DNA of 64,000 nucleotides from Desulfomonilaceae bacterium. Lineage in GTDB: Bacteria > Desulfobacterota > Desulfomonilia > Desulfomonilales > Desulfomonilaceae. Positions 44,653 through 54,400 of the stretch are shown here, piece by piece; position 1 is the stretch's first letter, and every line of letters begins with the position of its first letter. The DNA lies in assembly GCA_041662605.1 (NCBI GenBank), contig JBAZSD010000014.1, positions 1 through 64,000 of the forward strand. The letters run 5' to 3'. The position numbers were made by a program, and so were the translations under genes. The notes below the pieces were generated by a model, which did no database searches, was not told where the DNA came from, and saw only the letters and a list, made by a program, of their open reading frames with translations.

Positions 44653-45090
44653 GTGAAACGTAGATTTTTCATTGTTTCCGTCATTTTGAAACTCGTGATC
44701 ATTCCGTCATTTCTTTCATTGCATATATTGTCGTGGGCCGGTTCCCAGGATGATTTACAGGCCGTAATCAAAGACTATTTTGAAGCTGAAATGAGCCGGA
44801 ACGCGGATAAGGTATGGAATCTGCTAGCTCCGTCTTCAATATTCAAGAAATTTTATTCATACGAGAACTACCTTGAATTGTGCCGTTCGAATCCGATCAG
44901 AGTCCTGGGTTATGAACTCAAATTTCCGCCGGAGATTTCCGAAAATAACGATAAGGGAAACTTGCCCAATGTTGAGAAAATCGGCACGGTGGTAATTAAA
45001 GTTCGCCTAAAAGGCGATTCGGGAAAAGAGAGTGAAAACATAAGCGTGTTTATTTTCCTCTTTGAGAATGGCTCCTGGTACAAGGGTTAG
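44653..45090 (+). CDS. Small secreted protein of the second Liv operon, unrecognised
   Basis: The 145-residue protein starts at GTG 44653. The N-terminus has a hydrophobic stretch (about 8-28, VILKLVIIPSFLSLHIL) that may be a signal peptide or anchor. The rest (LQAVIKDYFEAEMSRNADKVW and later strands) resembles NTF2-like/SnoaL folds, but this is a weak guess. It sits between permease and binding-protein genes, so it may assist transport. Confidence 0.6.
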   Translation: MKRRFFIVSVILKLVIIPSFLSLHILSWAGSQDDLQAVIKDYFEAEMSRNADKVWNLLAPSSIFKKFYSYENYLELCRSNPIRVLGYELKFPPEISENNDKGNLPNVEKIGTVVIKVRLKGDSGKESENISVFIFLFENGSWYKG

Positions 45091-45223
45091 AGCGCTTGCT
45101 TGTTTTGAAGGGCGTTATCATTACACGTGATGAGAAAAACTCTCATCAATCATCCTTACAAATCGGTTAGCCCGGTGAAGCGGATTTGCTCCGGTTAGTC
45201 TGAATAAGAAAAAGGAGTAGTTA

Positions 45224-46408
45224 ATGAAAAAAGGCCTGAAGAGATTGGTGGTTTTAGCGGTTCTAGTGGGGCTGACGATTACCGTCAACACCGCTTGGTC
45301 TGCTGACAAAGTTAGAGGGGTAAGTGACACTGAAATCCTGATAGGTCAGTGGGGTCCCCAAACAGGTCCCGCGGCTCTATGGGGCGCGGTCGCTCGAGGA
45401 ACAGGCGTGTTTTTTGATCTGGTTAATGAAGAGGGTGGAATAGCCGGTCGAAAAATCAAGTACTTCCTTAGGGATGACTCTTATCAACCAGCCAAGACCA
45501 AAGCCATCGCAAAAGAATTTGTGGAAAGCATAGGGGTGTTTGGTGTCGCTTCCGGAGTCGGCACCTCTACAGGCATGGCGGTCCGCGATTACCTGATGGA
45601 AAACAAGGTCCCATGGGTTGGCCCTGCTACGGGATCCGCCCATTGGTCGGTTCCACTACAAAAATATCTGTTCGCTGTCTACCCGCGGTACACTGACGAA
45701 GCCTATCTCCTGACGCAGTACCTCGTCGAAAAGATGGGTAAGAAGAAAATAGCCTTTTTCTACCAGAATGATGATTACGGAAAAGAAGGTCTGCTGGGCG
45801 CCCAAAAATACGCCAAAAAGGCTGGAATTCAATTGACCGCTGAAGTTCCCGTAGAGGTTACCGACACAGATCTGAAATCCCATGCCTTAAAGCTCAAAGA
45901 AAGCGGCGCCGAGGCGGTGATACTCTGGATACTGCCCAAACACGCTGCAATAATACTTGGTCAGGCCAAAGCCGCGGGTTATGAGCCCCAGTGGGTAGCG
46001 AGTTCCACTCTTTCGGATTCCCACTTGATGCACAAAATCACAAAGGGTCTGTGGGCTGGAGTCGTTTACGCAAACTTCCTGAACGTGGAAAGTCCTTTGG
46101 TAAAGAAATATCTCGAAGCTCAGAAAAAATTCGCTCCGAATGAACAATACACTGGAATTTTCTTCCTTGCCGGCTTTGTCTTTGTTGAGCCGATGGTTGA
46201 GGGTCTGAAAAGAGCAGGTAAAGACTTGAATCCCGATACTTTCGTGAAGGCCATGGAAACTATTCGACACTGGAACGATTGGTTGGGATACGACTGCACG
46301 TTTACTCCAGAAGACCATCAGGGGATGAAATCTGTTTTCATATCGAAATGTGGTCCTAACGGAGAGCCGATTAAGATGTCTGACTGGCTCACCTACAAGG
46401 GTGAATGA
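45224..46408 (+). CDS. ABC transporter substrate-binding protein, second operon
   Basis: The 394-residue protein has a signal peptide (residues about 1-26, ending AWSADK). The mature part begins RGVSDTEILIGQWGPQTGP and contains YFLRDDSYQPAKT and FGVASGVGTSTGMAV, a type 1 periplasmic binding fold. It has AAKKIAFFYQNDDYGKEG-like central strands (KKKIAFFYQNDDYGKEGLL). An acyl-CoA synthetase ends the operon, so the ligand may be an organic acid that is activated after uptake; this is inference. Confidence 0.85.
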   Translation: MKKGLKRLVVLAVLVGLTITVNTAWSADKVRGVSDTEILIGQWGPQTGPAALWGAVARGTGVFFDLVNEEGGIAGRKIKYFLRDDSYQPAKTKAIAKEFVESIGVFGVASGVGTSTGMAVRDYLMENKVPWVGPATGSAHWSVPLQKYLFAVYPRYTDEAYLLTQYLVEKMGKKKIAFFYQNDDYGKEGLLGAQKYAKKAGIQLTAEVPVEVTDTDLKSHALKLKESGAEAVILWILPKHAAIILGQAKAAGYEPQWVASSTLSDSHLMHKITKGLWAGVVYANFLNVESPLVKKYLEAQKKFAPNEQYTGIFFLAGFVFVEPMVEGLKRAGKDLNPDTFVKAMETIRHWNDWLGYDCTFTPEDHQGMKSVFISKCGPNGEPIKMSDWLTYKGE

Positions 46409-46427
46409 TTGTTGCGCTAGTTTCTGA

Positions 46428-46469
46428 TGAGGCGCGGGTCGTAAATGGCGAATTCCCGGCCGCGCCTCA
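46428..46469 (+). terminator. Hairpin between the second binding-protein gene and livG
   Basis: The 10-bp arms tgaggcgcgg (46428-46437) and ccgcgcctca (46460-46469) pair perfectly. No T-run follows, so this is more likely an mRNA stability element or attenuating structure than a full terminator. The first Liv operon has a similar hairpin right after its binding-protein gene. Confidence 0.6.
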
Positions 46470-46503
46470 ACGAATAAAAATCAAGGGCGTTTAATTATCC
46501 AAA

Positions 46504-47274
46504 ATGGCTCTGCTGTCACTGAACAATTTGTTGGTTTCTTTTGGTGGTCTTGTGGCTCTCCATGGGGTTTCCATGGAGGTGGAAGAAGGACGGATATTCT
46601 CGATCATAGGACCGAACGGCGCCGGTAAGACCACTATTTTTAACTGTATCAGTGGGATCTACAGACCTACGAAAGGTAAAGTCATCTTCAAAGGTCAGGA
46701 TATAACCGGCAAAAAATCTCACCATGCGGCAAGTCTTGGTATTGCTCGAACCTTTCAGAACATAGAATTGTTCGGGGGCCTGACCACAATGGATAATTTG
46801 CTCCTGGGACGTCACATTCATATGAAAACAGGCGTTTTTTCAGGAGCTTCGTTCTTGGGGAGGAATTTTCGAGCCGCAAAGGAAGAATGCCATCACCGGG
46901 AAGTGGTGGAACGGATCATAGAATTCCTCGAAATTGAGGCTTATAGGGATTCCTTCGTGTCCTCATTGCCTTATGGTGTTAGAAAACTGGTCGAGTTGGG
47001 TAGAGCGCTGGCCATGGAACCTACTCTCTTGCTGCTGGATGAGCCGACAGCAGGAATGAACCAGGAAGAAAAACGGGACATGATGTTCTGGATCCGGGAC
47101 ATTCGTAATGACTTTAAAGTCACAATTGTCATGGTTGAACATGACATGAATCTGGTCATGGATGTTTCAGACGAGGTGATGGCGCTGAACTTCGGAGTGA
47201 AGCTGGTTCAGGGTACGCCGGATGAAGTCAGAAACCATCCTCAGGTGCTCGAAGCCTATCTTGGACAGGATTAG
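46504..47274 (+). CDS. livG: Liv-type ABC transporter ATP-binding protein (LivG type), second operon
   Basis: The 256-residue protein has Walker A GPNGAGKTTIFN, signature-like LPYGVRKLVELGRAL and Walker B LLLLDEPTAGMNQ, followed by VEHDMNLVMDVSD, the H-loop. It forms the ATPase pair with the next gene. Confidence 0.88.
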   Translation: MALLSLNNLLVSFGGLVALHGVSMEVEEGRIFSIIGPNGAGKTTIFNCISGIYRPTKGKVIFKGQDITGKKSHHAASLGIARTFQNIELFGGLTTMDNLLLGRHIHMKTGVFSGASFLGRNFRAAKEECHHREVVERIIEFLEIEAYRDSFVSSLPYGVRKLVELGRALAMEPTLLLLDEPTAGMNQEEKRDMMFWIRDIRNDFKVTIVMVEHDMNLVMDVSDEVMALNFGVKLVQGTPDEVRNHPQVLEAYLGQD

Positions 47275-47332
47275 GACCATTTAATCAATATGACAAGTTC
47301 ACGCTGAATCAAGATCGAAGAAAAGCGGAGCC

Positions 47333-48097
47333 ATGCTCGAATTACGAAACGTTGAAATCTATTATGGCAAAATTATGGTGGTCAGAGGCCTGTCTCTAAA
47401 AGTGGAACAAGGCCAGATTCGAGCCATTCTTGGCGCTAACGGAGCCGGCAAGAGTTCTACTCTCAAGACCATTATGGGTTACATCGAGGACCAGCCCGAA
47501 AAGGGCTCGATCTGGTTCGAGGGAAAACGCATCGATGGTATGAAAACCGAAAAAATAGTTCCCCTCGGAATAGCCTACGTTCCCGAAGGGAGAGAAGTTT
47601 TTCCGGAACTTACGGTCAAAGAAAACCTGATGATGGGCGCCTATACCAGGAGAGACAGGGATATAGACACCGACTTGCAACAAGTTTTTAGTTATTTCAA
47701 AGTGCTGAAAGACAGGCTGAAACAATTAGCAGGAACACTCTCCGGTGGAGAGCAGCAAATGCTTTCGATCGCTCGAGCCCTGATGTCCAGACCCAAGCTG
47801 ATGATTCTCGATGAGCCGTCTCTTGGACTGTCCCCTTTGTTGGTCTCGGAAATATTCGACATCATAAAATCCATAAACCGCGCCGGCGCCACTATCCTTC
47901 TGGTGGAACAAAACGCTCGTAAAGCGTTGTCCATAGCGGATCACGCGTTTATCATGGAATCCGGACGAATCGTGCTTGAGGGAACTCCCGAGAAGCTCTC
48001 GGAAAACGAGGACGTTCAGGAATTTTATCTTGGCGTAAAACAGGAAACTTCGGTCAAGGGATTCCAACGCTACAAACGCAAAAAACGATGGCGTTGA
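47333..48097 (+). CDS. livF: Liv-type ABC transporter ATP-binding protein (LivF type), second operon
   Basis: In the 254-residue protein, Walker A GANGAGKSSTL, signature LSGGEQQMLSIARAL and Walker B KLMILDEPSLGLSP are intact. The C-terminus is longer than that of the first LivF by a basic tail (FQRYKRKKRWR). It lies 29 nt before the acyl-CoA synthetase gene. Confidence 0.88.
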   Translation: MLELRNVEIYYGKIMVVRGLSLKVEQGQIRAILGANGAGKSSTLKTIMGYIEDQPEKGSIWFEGKRIDGMKTEKIVPLGIAYVPEGREVFPELTVKENLMMGAYTRRDRDIDTDLQQVFSYFKVLKDRLKQLAGTLSGGEQQMLSIARALMSRPKLMILDEPSLGLSPLLVSEIFDIIKSINRAGATILLVEQNARKALSIADHAFIMESGRIVLEGTPEKLSENEDVQEFYLGVKQETSVKGFQRYKRKKRWR

Positions 48098-48126
48098 TCA
48101 GAAATAATAAACCTGGATAAATTTCT

Positions 48127-49935
48127 ATGTTTGACACTAATTTGACAATCGCTCAAATGTTTCTGGCCAGAGCGCAAGTTGCGCCCGATAAAGTCGCTTT
48201 AAGACGAAAATACCTGGGCGTATGGCGCGACATAACATGGTCCGATTATCTGAGAAACGTGAAATATACCTGTCTGGGACTGGTTTCTTTAGGTTTGGAA
48301 AAAGGCGACCGAGTCGCTGTAATTGGTGAAAACAGACCGGAATGGCTTTATGCGGACCTCGCTACTATGGCGGCGGGAGCTGTTACCGTTGGAGTCTACA
48401 CTACAAGCTCCGTTACTCAGTGTGAGTATGTTGTTGGGCACTCCGAAGCAAAGTTCTATATCGGAGAAGATGAGGAACAACTGGACAAGGCTCTTGAGTT
48501 TAGGGACAAAACCCCTGAACTTAAGAAAATAATCGTTATGGATACCAAAGGCCTCAAGCGTTTCTCCGACCCCATGGTTATGACCTTTGACGAATTGCTA
48601 AAACTTGGGGAATCTATGGAGGAAAAGAACCCGGATCTGTTTGAAAAATTAACTAATAATACAAACTTGGATGATATGGCGCTGATCATCTATACTTCCG
48701 GGACAACCGGCCCTCCCAAAGGCGCTATGCTTTCTCATCACAATATCACCTGGACAACAAAATCCATTGGCGACGCTACACCGATCTTTGAAACCGACGA
48801 ACTACTGTCGTTTCTGCCTCTAAGTCACATTGCGGAGAGAATGTTCAGCGTTTTTCTTCCAATACGATACGGGTACACTGTCAATTTTGTGGAAAGCACT
48901 GACACCATTCAGGCGAACTTTCAGGAAATTTCGCCCACGGTTATCTTCGCTGTGCCAAGAATTTGGGAAAAATACTATTCAACAATCCGCATTAAAATGG
49001 CGAACTCGACCTGGTTCAAGAAAGTCTGCTACTCCATCGCCGAGAAAATAAGCCTGCAATATGGGAAGGCCCGATTTCAGTCTGGGGCGGCGCCTATATA
49101 TTTGAAAGCTCTACGGTCAATCGTGAATATCTTGATCTTTTACAAGCTCAGGGAACGTCTTGGGTTTGAAAGAGTCAGGCTCGCCGTATCGGGGGCAGCT
49201 CCAATTTCGCCGGATGTCCTGAGATACTTTCATGGTATCGGAGTTCCTTTGAGGGAAGTTTACGGCCAGACTGAAGGATCAGGCCCTACGTGCATTCATC
49301 GGGGAGACGACATTGAATTAGGTAATGTCGGGCCGGCCTTGCCCGGCGTTGAAGTCAAAATAGCCGACGATGGTGAAATACTCGTTAAGGGCGGCAATGT
49401 ATTCATGGGGTATTTCCGAAACCCTGAGGCTACAACTGAAACGATACTGGACGGATGGCTTTGTTCAGGCGATGTTGGGCGCCTTGACGACAAAGGTTTT
49501 CTGAAAATCACGGATCGGAAAAAAGACCTGATCATTACGGCAGGCGGGAAAAACATTGCCCCTCAGAACATAGAAAATCAACTGAAGTTCAGCCCATACA
49601 TCAATGACGCAATTGTCATCGGTGACAGGCTGAAATTCATATCGGCCTTAATTGTGCTTGATGAAGAAAACGTAGTCCAGTTTGCTCAAGACCACAAGAT
49701 ACCGTTCACCACTTATGAAAGCCTCACCAAGGCCCCGGAAATAGTAGAACTCATCGATTCCGAAATCCAGGAAGTCAACAAGAGCCTGTCTCATGTGGAG
49801 ACAGTCAAGAAATTCAGGATTGTTCCCAAGAAGCTCTATGAAGAGGACGGCGAAGTAACTCCTACAATGAAAGTAAAGCGACGCCACGTAAACAAGAATT
49901 TTGGGGATCTGATTAAAGCGATGTATAAGAGCTAG
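48127..49935 (+). CDS. Long-chain-type acyl-CoA synthetase (AMP-forming)
   Basis: In the 602-residue protein, the AMP-binding P-loop is IIYTSGTTGPPKGAMLSHHN and the A8 region is YGQTEGSGPTCIH, followed by DGWLCSGDVGRLDDKGFLKI and DRKKDLIITAGGKNIAPQ. These are the adenylate-forming motifs of FAD15/ACSL-type ligases, which activate a carboxylic acid to acyl-CoA. The size and TEGSG motif fit the long-chain class, but smaller acids cannot be excluded. It closes the second Liv operon, suggesting that the transported substrate or its product is activated. Confidence 0.87.
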   Translation: MFDTNLTIAQMFLARAQVAPDKVALRRKYLGVWRDITWSDYLRNVKYTCLGLVSLGLEKGDRVAVIGENRPEWLYADLATMAAGAVTVGVYTTSSVTQCEYVVGHSEAKFYIGEDEEQLDKALEFRDKTPELKKIIVMDTKGLKRFSDPMVMTFDELLKLGESMEEKNPDLFEKLTNNTNLDDMALIIYTSGTTGPPKGAMLSHHNITWTTKSIGDATPIFETDELLSFLPLSHIAERMFSVFLPIRYGYTVNFVESTDTIQANFQEISPTVIFAVPRIWEKYYSTIRIKMANSTWFKKVCYSIAEKISLQYGKARFQSGAAPIYLKALRSIVNILIFYKLRERLGFERVRLAVSGAAPISPDVLRYFHGIGVPLREVYGQTEGSGPTCIHRGDDIELGNVGPALPGVEVKIADDGEILVKGGNVFMGYFRNPEATTETILDGWLCSGDVGRLDDKGFLKITDRKKDLIITAGGKNIAPQNIENQLKFSPYINDAIVIGDRLKFISALIVLDEENVVQFAQDHKIPFTTYESLTKAPEIVELIDSEIQEVNKSLSHVETVKKFRIVPKKLYEEDGEVTPTMKVKRRHVNKNFGDLIKAMYKS

Positions 49936-50498
49936 CAAATTAAAGGTCGGGGTTTCGGACTGCCTACGAGATTAATGCGCCACGCGTCCGTTAACCGCGA
50001 ACCAACGTCTGTCACAACAGACGGAGGCGTAAATGTGAAGTCTTCGAGGCGGAGAATAATAAAGGGATTCAAGAATGCCGTTCAGGCGCCGTTTCCCAAT
50101 GGTAGCGACTGGAACTGATGTGCGGAATTGATCTACGAAGTTAATCAAAAGAGCAATAAACGCACAGGAGATAACATACTTAACTTACAGAATAAATCGG
50201 CAGACATAAACAATATGGGGCGAATCTGCCATGTCTTCTCTATTAATCAAAGTGTTCACATCTTGCGGCGCTGCGCCGATCTATCCTGATTACAAGAAAA
50301 TCCGTCTCTATAACCTGTTGATATTGAGTAACTTGTTATAAGCGTCAGCAGCGGGCTGATAATCTGGCATAGGATTTGCCTCTATAGATTTTGATAACAT
50401 AGAAATTCTATGCCCGGTAACTTTAAATTGGAGCTACGTCAGGGAGTCACCGCGGAGCCGCGATTCCGGGTCAAGACCCTTGAGGCTTTGGGGGATAA
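49936..50498. other. Intergenic region upstream of the quinol oxidase operon
   Basis: About 560 bases show no supported gene. A small hairpin (cgtctgt with acagacg, 50006-50023) lies near the left end and is not followed by a T-run. The right end holds the ribosome-binding site of cyoA (gggggat). A promoter for the oxidase operon should be here, but I see no clear match. Confidence 0.4.
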
Positions 50499-51425
50499 AT
50501 GAAGAGAAACAGATATTTCGTTTTTGTCGGCTTGTCATCCCTGTGCGCCGTAACTTTCCTTGGAGGTTGCGACACGATACTCTTGTTGAACCCCAAAGGA
50601 CCGATCGGCGAGTCGGAGCGGTTCGTCATCATTACAGCCATAGCGCTCATGCTGATCGTCCTCATTCCCGTCTTCATCATGGCTTTCTGGTTTCCCCTAA
50701 AGTACAGGGCTTCCAATATCAAATCGACTTATATGCCTAAATGGAACCATTCGGCTAAAATCGACTTTTTCATGTGGGCGGTTCCCATTGGCATTGTCAC
50801 GGTTCTTGCGATTCTGGCCTGGACCAGGACCCATTCTCTGGATCCCTATAAGCCTATACCTTCGGCCAACAAGCCCATCAACATCGAAGTCGTCTGTCTG
50901 GACTGGAAATGGCTCTTCATCTACCCGGATCACAATATCGCGACTGTCAATCAAATCACTTTTCCCGTCAACGTTCCGGTCAGCTTCAAAATCACCTCTG
51001 ACACCGTAATGGCTTCCTTCTTCATCCCGCAACTGGGCAGCCAGATTTACGCCATGGCAGGCATGCAAACCCGATTGAGCCTCCTGGCTGATAAACCAGG
51101 GACTTATGCCGGGCAAAATCAGCAATTCACCGGTCGCGGTTTCGCTGACATGCATTTCCAGGCGAATGCGGTTTCCAGTGAAGAATTTAAGTCGTGGGTG
51201 CAAAAGATCAGACAATCTCCGGAAAAGCTTGATCTGGCCCGATATGAGGAGTTGACAAAGCCGAGCGTCGGTTACCACCCCGTGACCTATTTCTCTTCAG
51301 TCAAGCCCGATCTGTTTGTGTATATCCTGCGCAAATTCAATCCGACTATGGGAGAAAATCACGGGGCTATGGGCGGAGAATCGGTTTCTACTCACGCAGG
51401 GACCGATGTTTCGGAGGAAAATTGA
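50499..51425 (+). CDS. cyoA: Cytochrome bo3 quinol oxidase subunit II
   Basis: The 308-residue lipoprotein has a signal peptide with lipobox FLGGC (Cys24). Two membrane spans follow (around 45-65 and 90-110). The periplasmic part begins NIEVVCLDWKWLFIYPDHN. The CuA Cys ligands of cytochrome c oxidases are absent (GQNQQFTGRGFADMHF in their place), which identifies a quinol oxidase. It is the first gene of the operon and overlaps nothing; cyoB begins 1 nt after its stop. Confidence 0.92.
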   Translation: MKRNRYFVFVGLSSLCAVTFLGGCDTILLLNPKGPIGESERFVIITAIALMLIVLIPVFIMAFWFPLKYRASNIKSTYMPKWNHSAKIDFFMWAVPIGIVTVLAILAWTRTHSLDPYKPIPSANKPINIEVVCLDWKWLFIYPDHNIATVNQITFPVNVPVSFKITSDTVMASFFIPQLGSQIYAMAGMQTRLSLLADKPGTYAGQNQQFTGRGFADMHFQANAVSSEEFKSWVQKIRQSPEKLDLARYEELTKPSVGYHPVTYFSSVKPDLFVYILRKFNPTMGENHGAMGGESVSTHAGTDVSEEN

Positions 51426-51426
51426 G

Positions 51427-53454
51427 ATGTTTGGAAAGTTAAGCCTTTCAGCGATTCCGTATGATAATCCGATCACGATGGGCGCCGTAGGTGGTGCGGT
51501 TGTCCTCGGCCTGGTGATAATGGCCTTGATCACCTACTACAGAAAGTGGACCTACCTGTACAAGGAATGGCTGACCAGCCTCGACCACAAAAAGATCGGG
51601 ATCATGTACATTATTCTCGCATTGGTCATGCTGCTGCGCGGGTTCGCCGACGCCATTCTGATGCGCTCTCAGCAGGCCGTCGCCGCGGGCGGTTCCCTTG
51701 GCTTCTTGCCCCCTGATCACTTCGACCAGATATTTAGCGCTCACGGCTCGATCATGATCATGTTCATGGCCATGCCGTTTATGGTCGGGTTGATGAATAT
51801 CGTTACGCCGCAGCAAATCGGCGCACGCGATGTAGCCTTTCCCTTTATGAATTCGCTCAGTCTCTGGCTGACCACGGCAGCGGCATTACTGGTCATGGTA
51901 TCTTTGGGGTATGGCGAGTTTTCCAAAGCCGGATGGTCGGGATATGCCCCGCTGACTGAACAGGAATACAGCCCCGGCGTGGGGGTGGACTATTGGATAT
52001 GGGCCTTCCAGATCTCCGGTATTGCTTCAACCATGACCGGTATCAATTTTCTCGTCACCATCGTGAAGATGCGGGCTCCCGGCATGAAACCCATGCGGAT
52101 GCCGTTGTTTGTTTGGACCACTTTTTTCACCATGGTGCTCATGGTTTGGGCATTCCCGGTTCTGACGGTCGATCTCGTCCTGTTGACACTCGATCGCTAC
52201 CTGGGCATGCATTTTTTCACCAACACGCTCGGCGGCAATTCGATGATGTATGTCAACCTGTTCTGGACCTGGGGCCATCCCGAGGTTTATATCCTGATCC
52301 TGCCGGCTTTCGGGATCTTTTCGGAAGTCGTAGCCACTTTCTCTGGAAAACGGCTATACGGCTACACATCGATGGTCTATGCCACTGCGGTCATCACGGT
52401 CCTGTCCTTTTCCGTCTGGTTGCATCATTTTTTCACCATGGGCGCCAGCCCCAACGTCAACTTATTTTTCGGTATTGCGACCATGTTGATTGCCATCCCC
52501 ACCGGGGTAAAGACCTTCAACTGGCTTTTCACCATGTATCGTGGCCGCATAAGGTTTACTACGCCGATGTACTGGACCCTGGCGTTTATTGTGACCTTCG
52601 CCGTCGGCGGGTCTTCAGGCGTAATGATGTCTATACCACCGGCTGATTACGTGCTTCACAACAGCCTGTTTCTGATCGCTCATTTCCACAATGTGCTGAT
52701 CCCCGGCTCCCTGTTCGGCTTTTTCGCAGGTTTTTATTATTGGTTCCCCAAGGCCATGGGCTTTCGTTTGAACGAAAATTGGGGCAGACGCGCCTTCTGG
52801 CTCTGGCTGATCGGCTTTTATCTCGCTTTTGCTCCCCTGTACGTGCTGGGTTTCATGGGTATGCCCCGTCGTATGGCGCATTATGCCAACGCGACTTGGC
52901 ATCCCTATCTGATCGTCGCCGCATTGGGCGCCGCGGTGATCCTGCTCGGCATCGTCTTTCAGGCAATTCAATTGTTTGTCAGTATTAGGGAGCGCCGCGC
53001 CCTCGCTGATCCGACAGGCGATCCCTGGGACGGCCGCACGTTGGAGTGGATGACATCGTCTCCTCCAGCGGTCTATAATTTCGCGAAAATACCTATCGTA
53101 GAAGAAGTCGACGCATTTATGGACATGAAGGAAAGAGGCGTCGCATACCAGCGGCCGGATCAATATACCGATATCGAAATGCCGAAAAACACGCCGCACG
53201 GCCTTATCATAGGCGCATTGGCTTTCGTGTTCGGGTTCGCCATGATCTGGCACGTCTGGTGGCTGGCCATACTGGCTGCCCTGGGTATTCTTTTCACGGT
53301 CATTGCCCGCTCAATGGATGATGACATCCATTACATCATACCCGCCGCCGAGGTTGAGCGGATCGAAAATGAACGCTATCTACAGTTGGGATCCATCGTA
53401 AATAGACGTCGCACATACGATCAGACCATCCCAGAACCTGTAGCGGAGATGTAA
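51427..53454 (+). CDS. cyoB: Cytochrome bo3 quinol oxidase subunit I
   Basis: The 675-residue protein, close to the 663 residues of E. coli CyoB, has the heme-copper core: FSAHGSIMIMFMAMPF (heme ligand His), WGHPEVYILILPAFGIFSE with the His-Tyr pair at CuB, WLHHFF and HFHNVLIPGS (heme and CuB His). The start ATG 51427 has ggagg 10 nt upstream. This is an A-type proton-pumping oxidase; the YILILP and SGATVS-like K-channel region supports that. It reduces O2 with ubiquinol or menaquinol. Confidence 0.94.
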   Translation: MFGKLSLSAIPYDNPITMGAVGGAVVLGLVIMALITYYRKWTYLYKEWLTSLDHKKIGIMYIILALVMLLRGFADAILMRSQQAVAAGGSLGFLPPDHFDQIFSAHGSIMIMFMAMPFMVGLMNIVTPQQIGARDVAFPFMNSLSLWLTTAAALLVMVSLGYGEFSKAGWSGYAPLTEQEYSPGVGVDYWIWAFQISGIASTMTGINFLVTIVKMRAPGMKPMRMPLFVWTTFFTMVLMVWAFPVLTVDLVLLTLDRYLGMHFFTNTLGGNSMMYVNLFWTWGHPEVYILILPAFGIFSEVVATFSGKRLYGYTSMVYATAVITVLSFSVWLHHFFTMGASPNVNLFFGIATMLIAIPTGVKTFNWLFTMYRGRIRFTTPMYWTLAFIVTFAVGGSSGVMMSIPPADYVLHNSLFLIAHFHNVLIPGSLFGFFAGFYYWFPKAMGFRLNENWGRRAFWLWLIGFYLAFAPLYVLGFMGMPRRMAHYANATWHPYLIVAALGAAVILLGIVFQAIQLFVSIRERRALADPTGDPWDGRTLEWMTSSPPAVYNFAKIPIVEEVDAFMDMKERGVAYQRPDQYTDIEMPKNTPHGLIIGALAFVFGFAMIWHVWWLAILAALGILFTVIARSMDDDIHYIIPAAEVERIENERYLQLGSIVNRRRTYDQTIPEPVAEM

Positions 53455-54072
53455 ATGATGACAACAGACGTTTCAACCTTAGGCGCCACTAATAACCTGG
53501 AAGTTGAACACACCGATACGGTCGCGATTCAGACATTCGGTTTCTGGATCTATCTTATGAGCGACCTCATCCTGTTTGCGACGCTCTTCGCTACCTTTGC
53601 CGTCCTGGGGACCAACTATGCCGGCGGACCGACGGGGAAGGAATTGTTTGACCTGCCTTATGTGTTGGTTGAAACCCTCTTCCTGCTGTTCAGTAGCGTG
53701 ACCTTTGGTCTGGTGATGTTGGCCGTGCGCGACGGCGTGAAAAAGTGGGTTCTGATTGGACTCACCGTCACGTTTCTGTTGGGGCTCGGATTTGTCTCCA
53801 TGGAAATCAACGAATTCCACCGCATGATTGCCGAGGGCCATGGACCGGACCGCAGCGCCTTCCTTTCGAGTTTTTTCACCCTGGTAGGGACTCACGGTAC
53901 CCATGTGACCTTTGGGCTGATCTGGATGGCGGTCATGATGGTTCAGGTGGTCGCCAAAGGTTTAACCTCTCCCGTTCAATCACGGCTGATGCGTCTGAGT
54001 ATGTTCTGGCATTTTCTGGATATCATCTGGATCGGCATTTTCAGTATCGTCTACCTGATGGGGGTTGTGTAA
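53455..54072 (+). CDS. cyoC: Cytochrome bo3 quinol oxidase subunit III
   Basis: The 205-residue protein begins with a variable polar segment, then five membrane spans with GFWIYLMSDLILFATLFATF and SFFTLVGTHGTHVTFGLIW, both hallmarks of subunit III. It starts directly after the cyoB stop, and its stop overlaps the ATG of cyoD (taatg). Confidence 0.92.
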   Translation: MMTTDVSTLGATNNLEVEHTDTVAIQTFGFWIYLMSDLILFATLFATFAVLGTNYAGGPTGKELFDLPYVLVETLFLLFSSVTFGLVMLAVRDGVKKWVLIGLTVTFLLGLGFVSMEINEFHRMIAEGHGPDRSAFLSSFFTLVGTHGTHVTFGLIWMAVMMVQVVAKGLTSPVQSRLMRLSMFWHFLDIIWIGIFSIVYLMGVV

Positions 54073-54398
54073 TGAGTCAAGCATCCATCGACAGCGTCGG
54101 CGCAAGCAGGGGAAGTCTCAAATCTTACGGCGCCGGCTTCGTTCTTTCCCTCATTCTGACCGCCATTCCGTTTGCATTGGTGATGAGCGGCGCCCTGTCG
54201 CCCTGGATGACCCTGGCCGGCATATTCAGCGCCGGCTTCGTGCAGATTCTGGCGCACATGCATTACTTCCTGCATCTGGACACTTCATCGGCGGAGCGTT
54301 GGAACGTGGTGGCGCTGATGTTCACTTTAGTGATCATGGCCCTCTTTGTCGGAGGAAGCATCTGGATCATGTATGATCTGTATTATCGAATGATGTGA
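54072..54398 (+). CDS. cyoD: Cytochrome bo3 quinol oxidase subunit IV
   Basis: The 108-residue protein has three spans. It contains the typical GFVLSLILTAIPFALVM and AHMHYFLHLDTSSAERWN, the latter being the signature of CyoD. It overlaps both cyoC and the cyoE start. Confidence 0.92.
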   Translation: MSQASIDSVGASRGSLKSYGAGFVLSLILTAIPFALVMSGALSPWMTLAGIFSAGFVQILAHMHYFLHLDTSSAERWNVVALMFTLVIMALFVGGSIWIMYDLYYRMM

Positions 54399-54400
54399 GA

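Noticed and set aside
50006..50023. Hairpin upstream of the quinol oxidase operon
   Set aside because: The 7-bp stem has no T-run and does not lie at a gene end; it is as likely to be chance.
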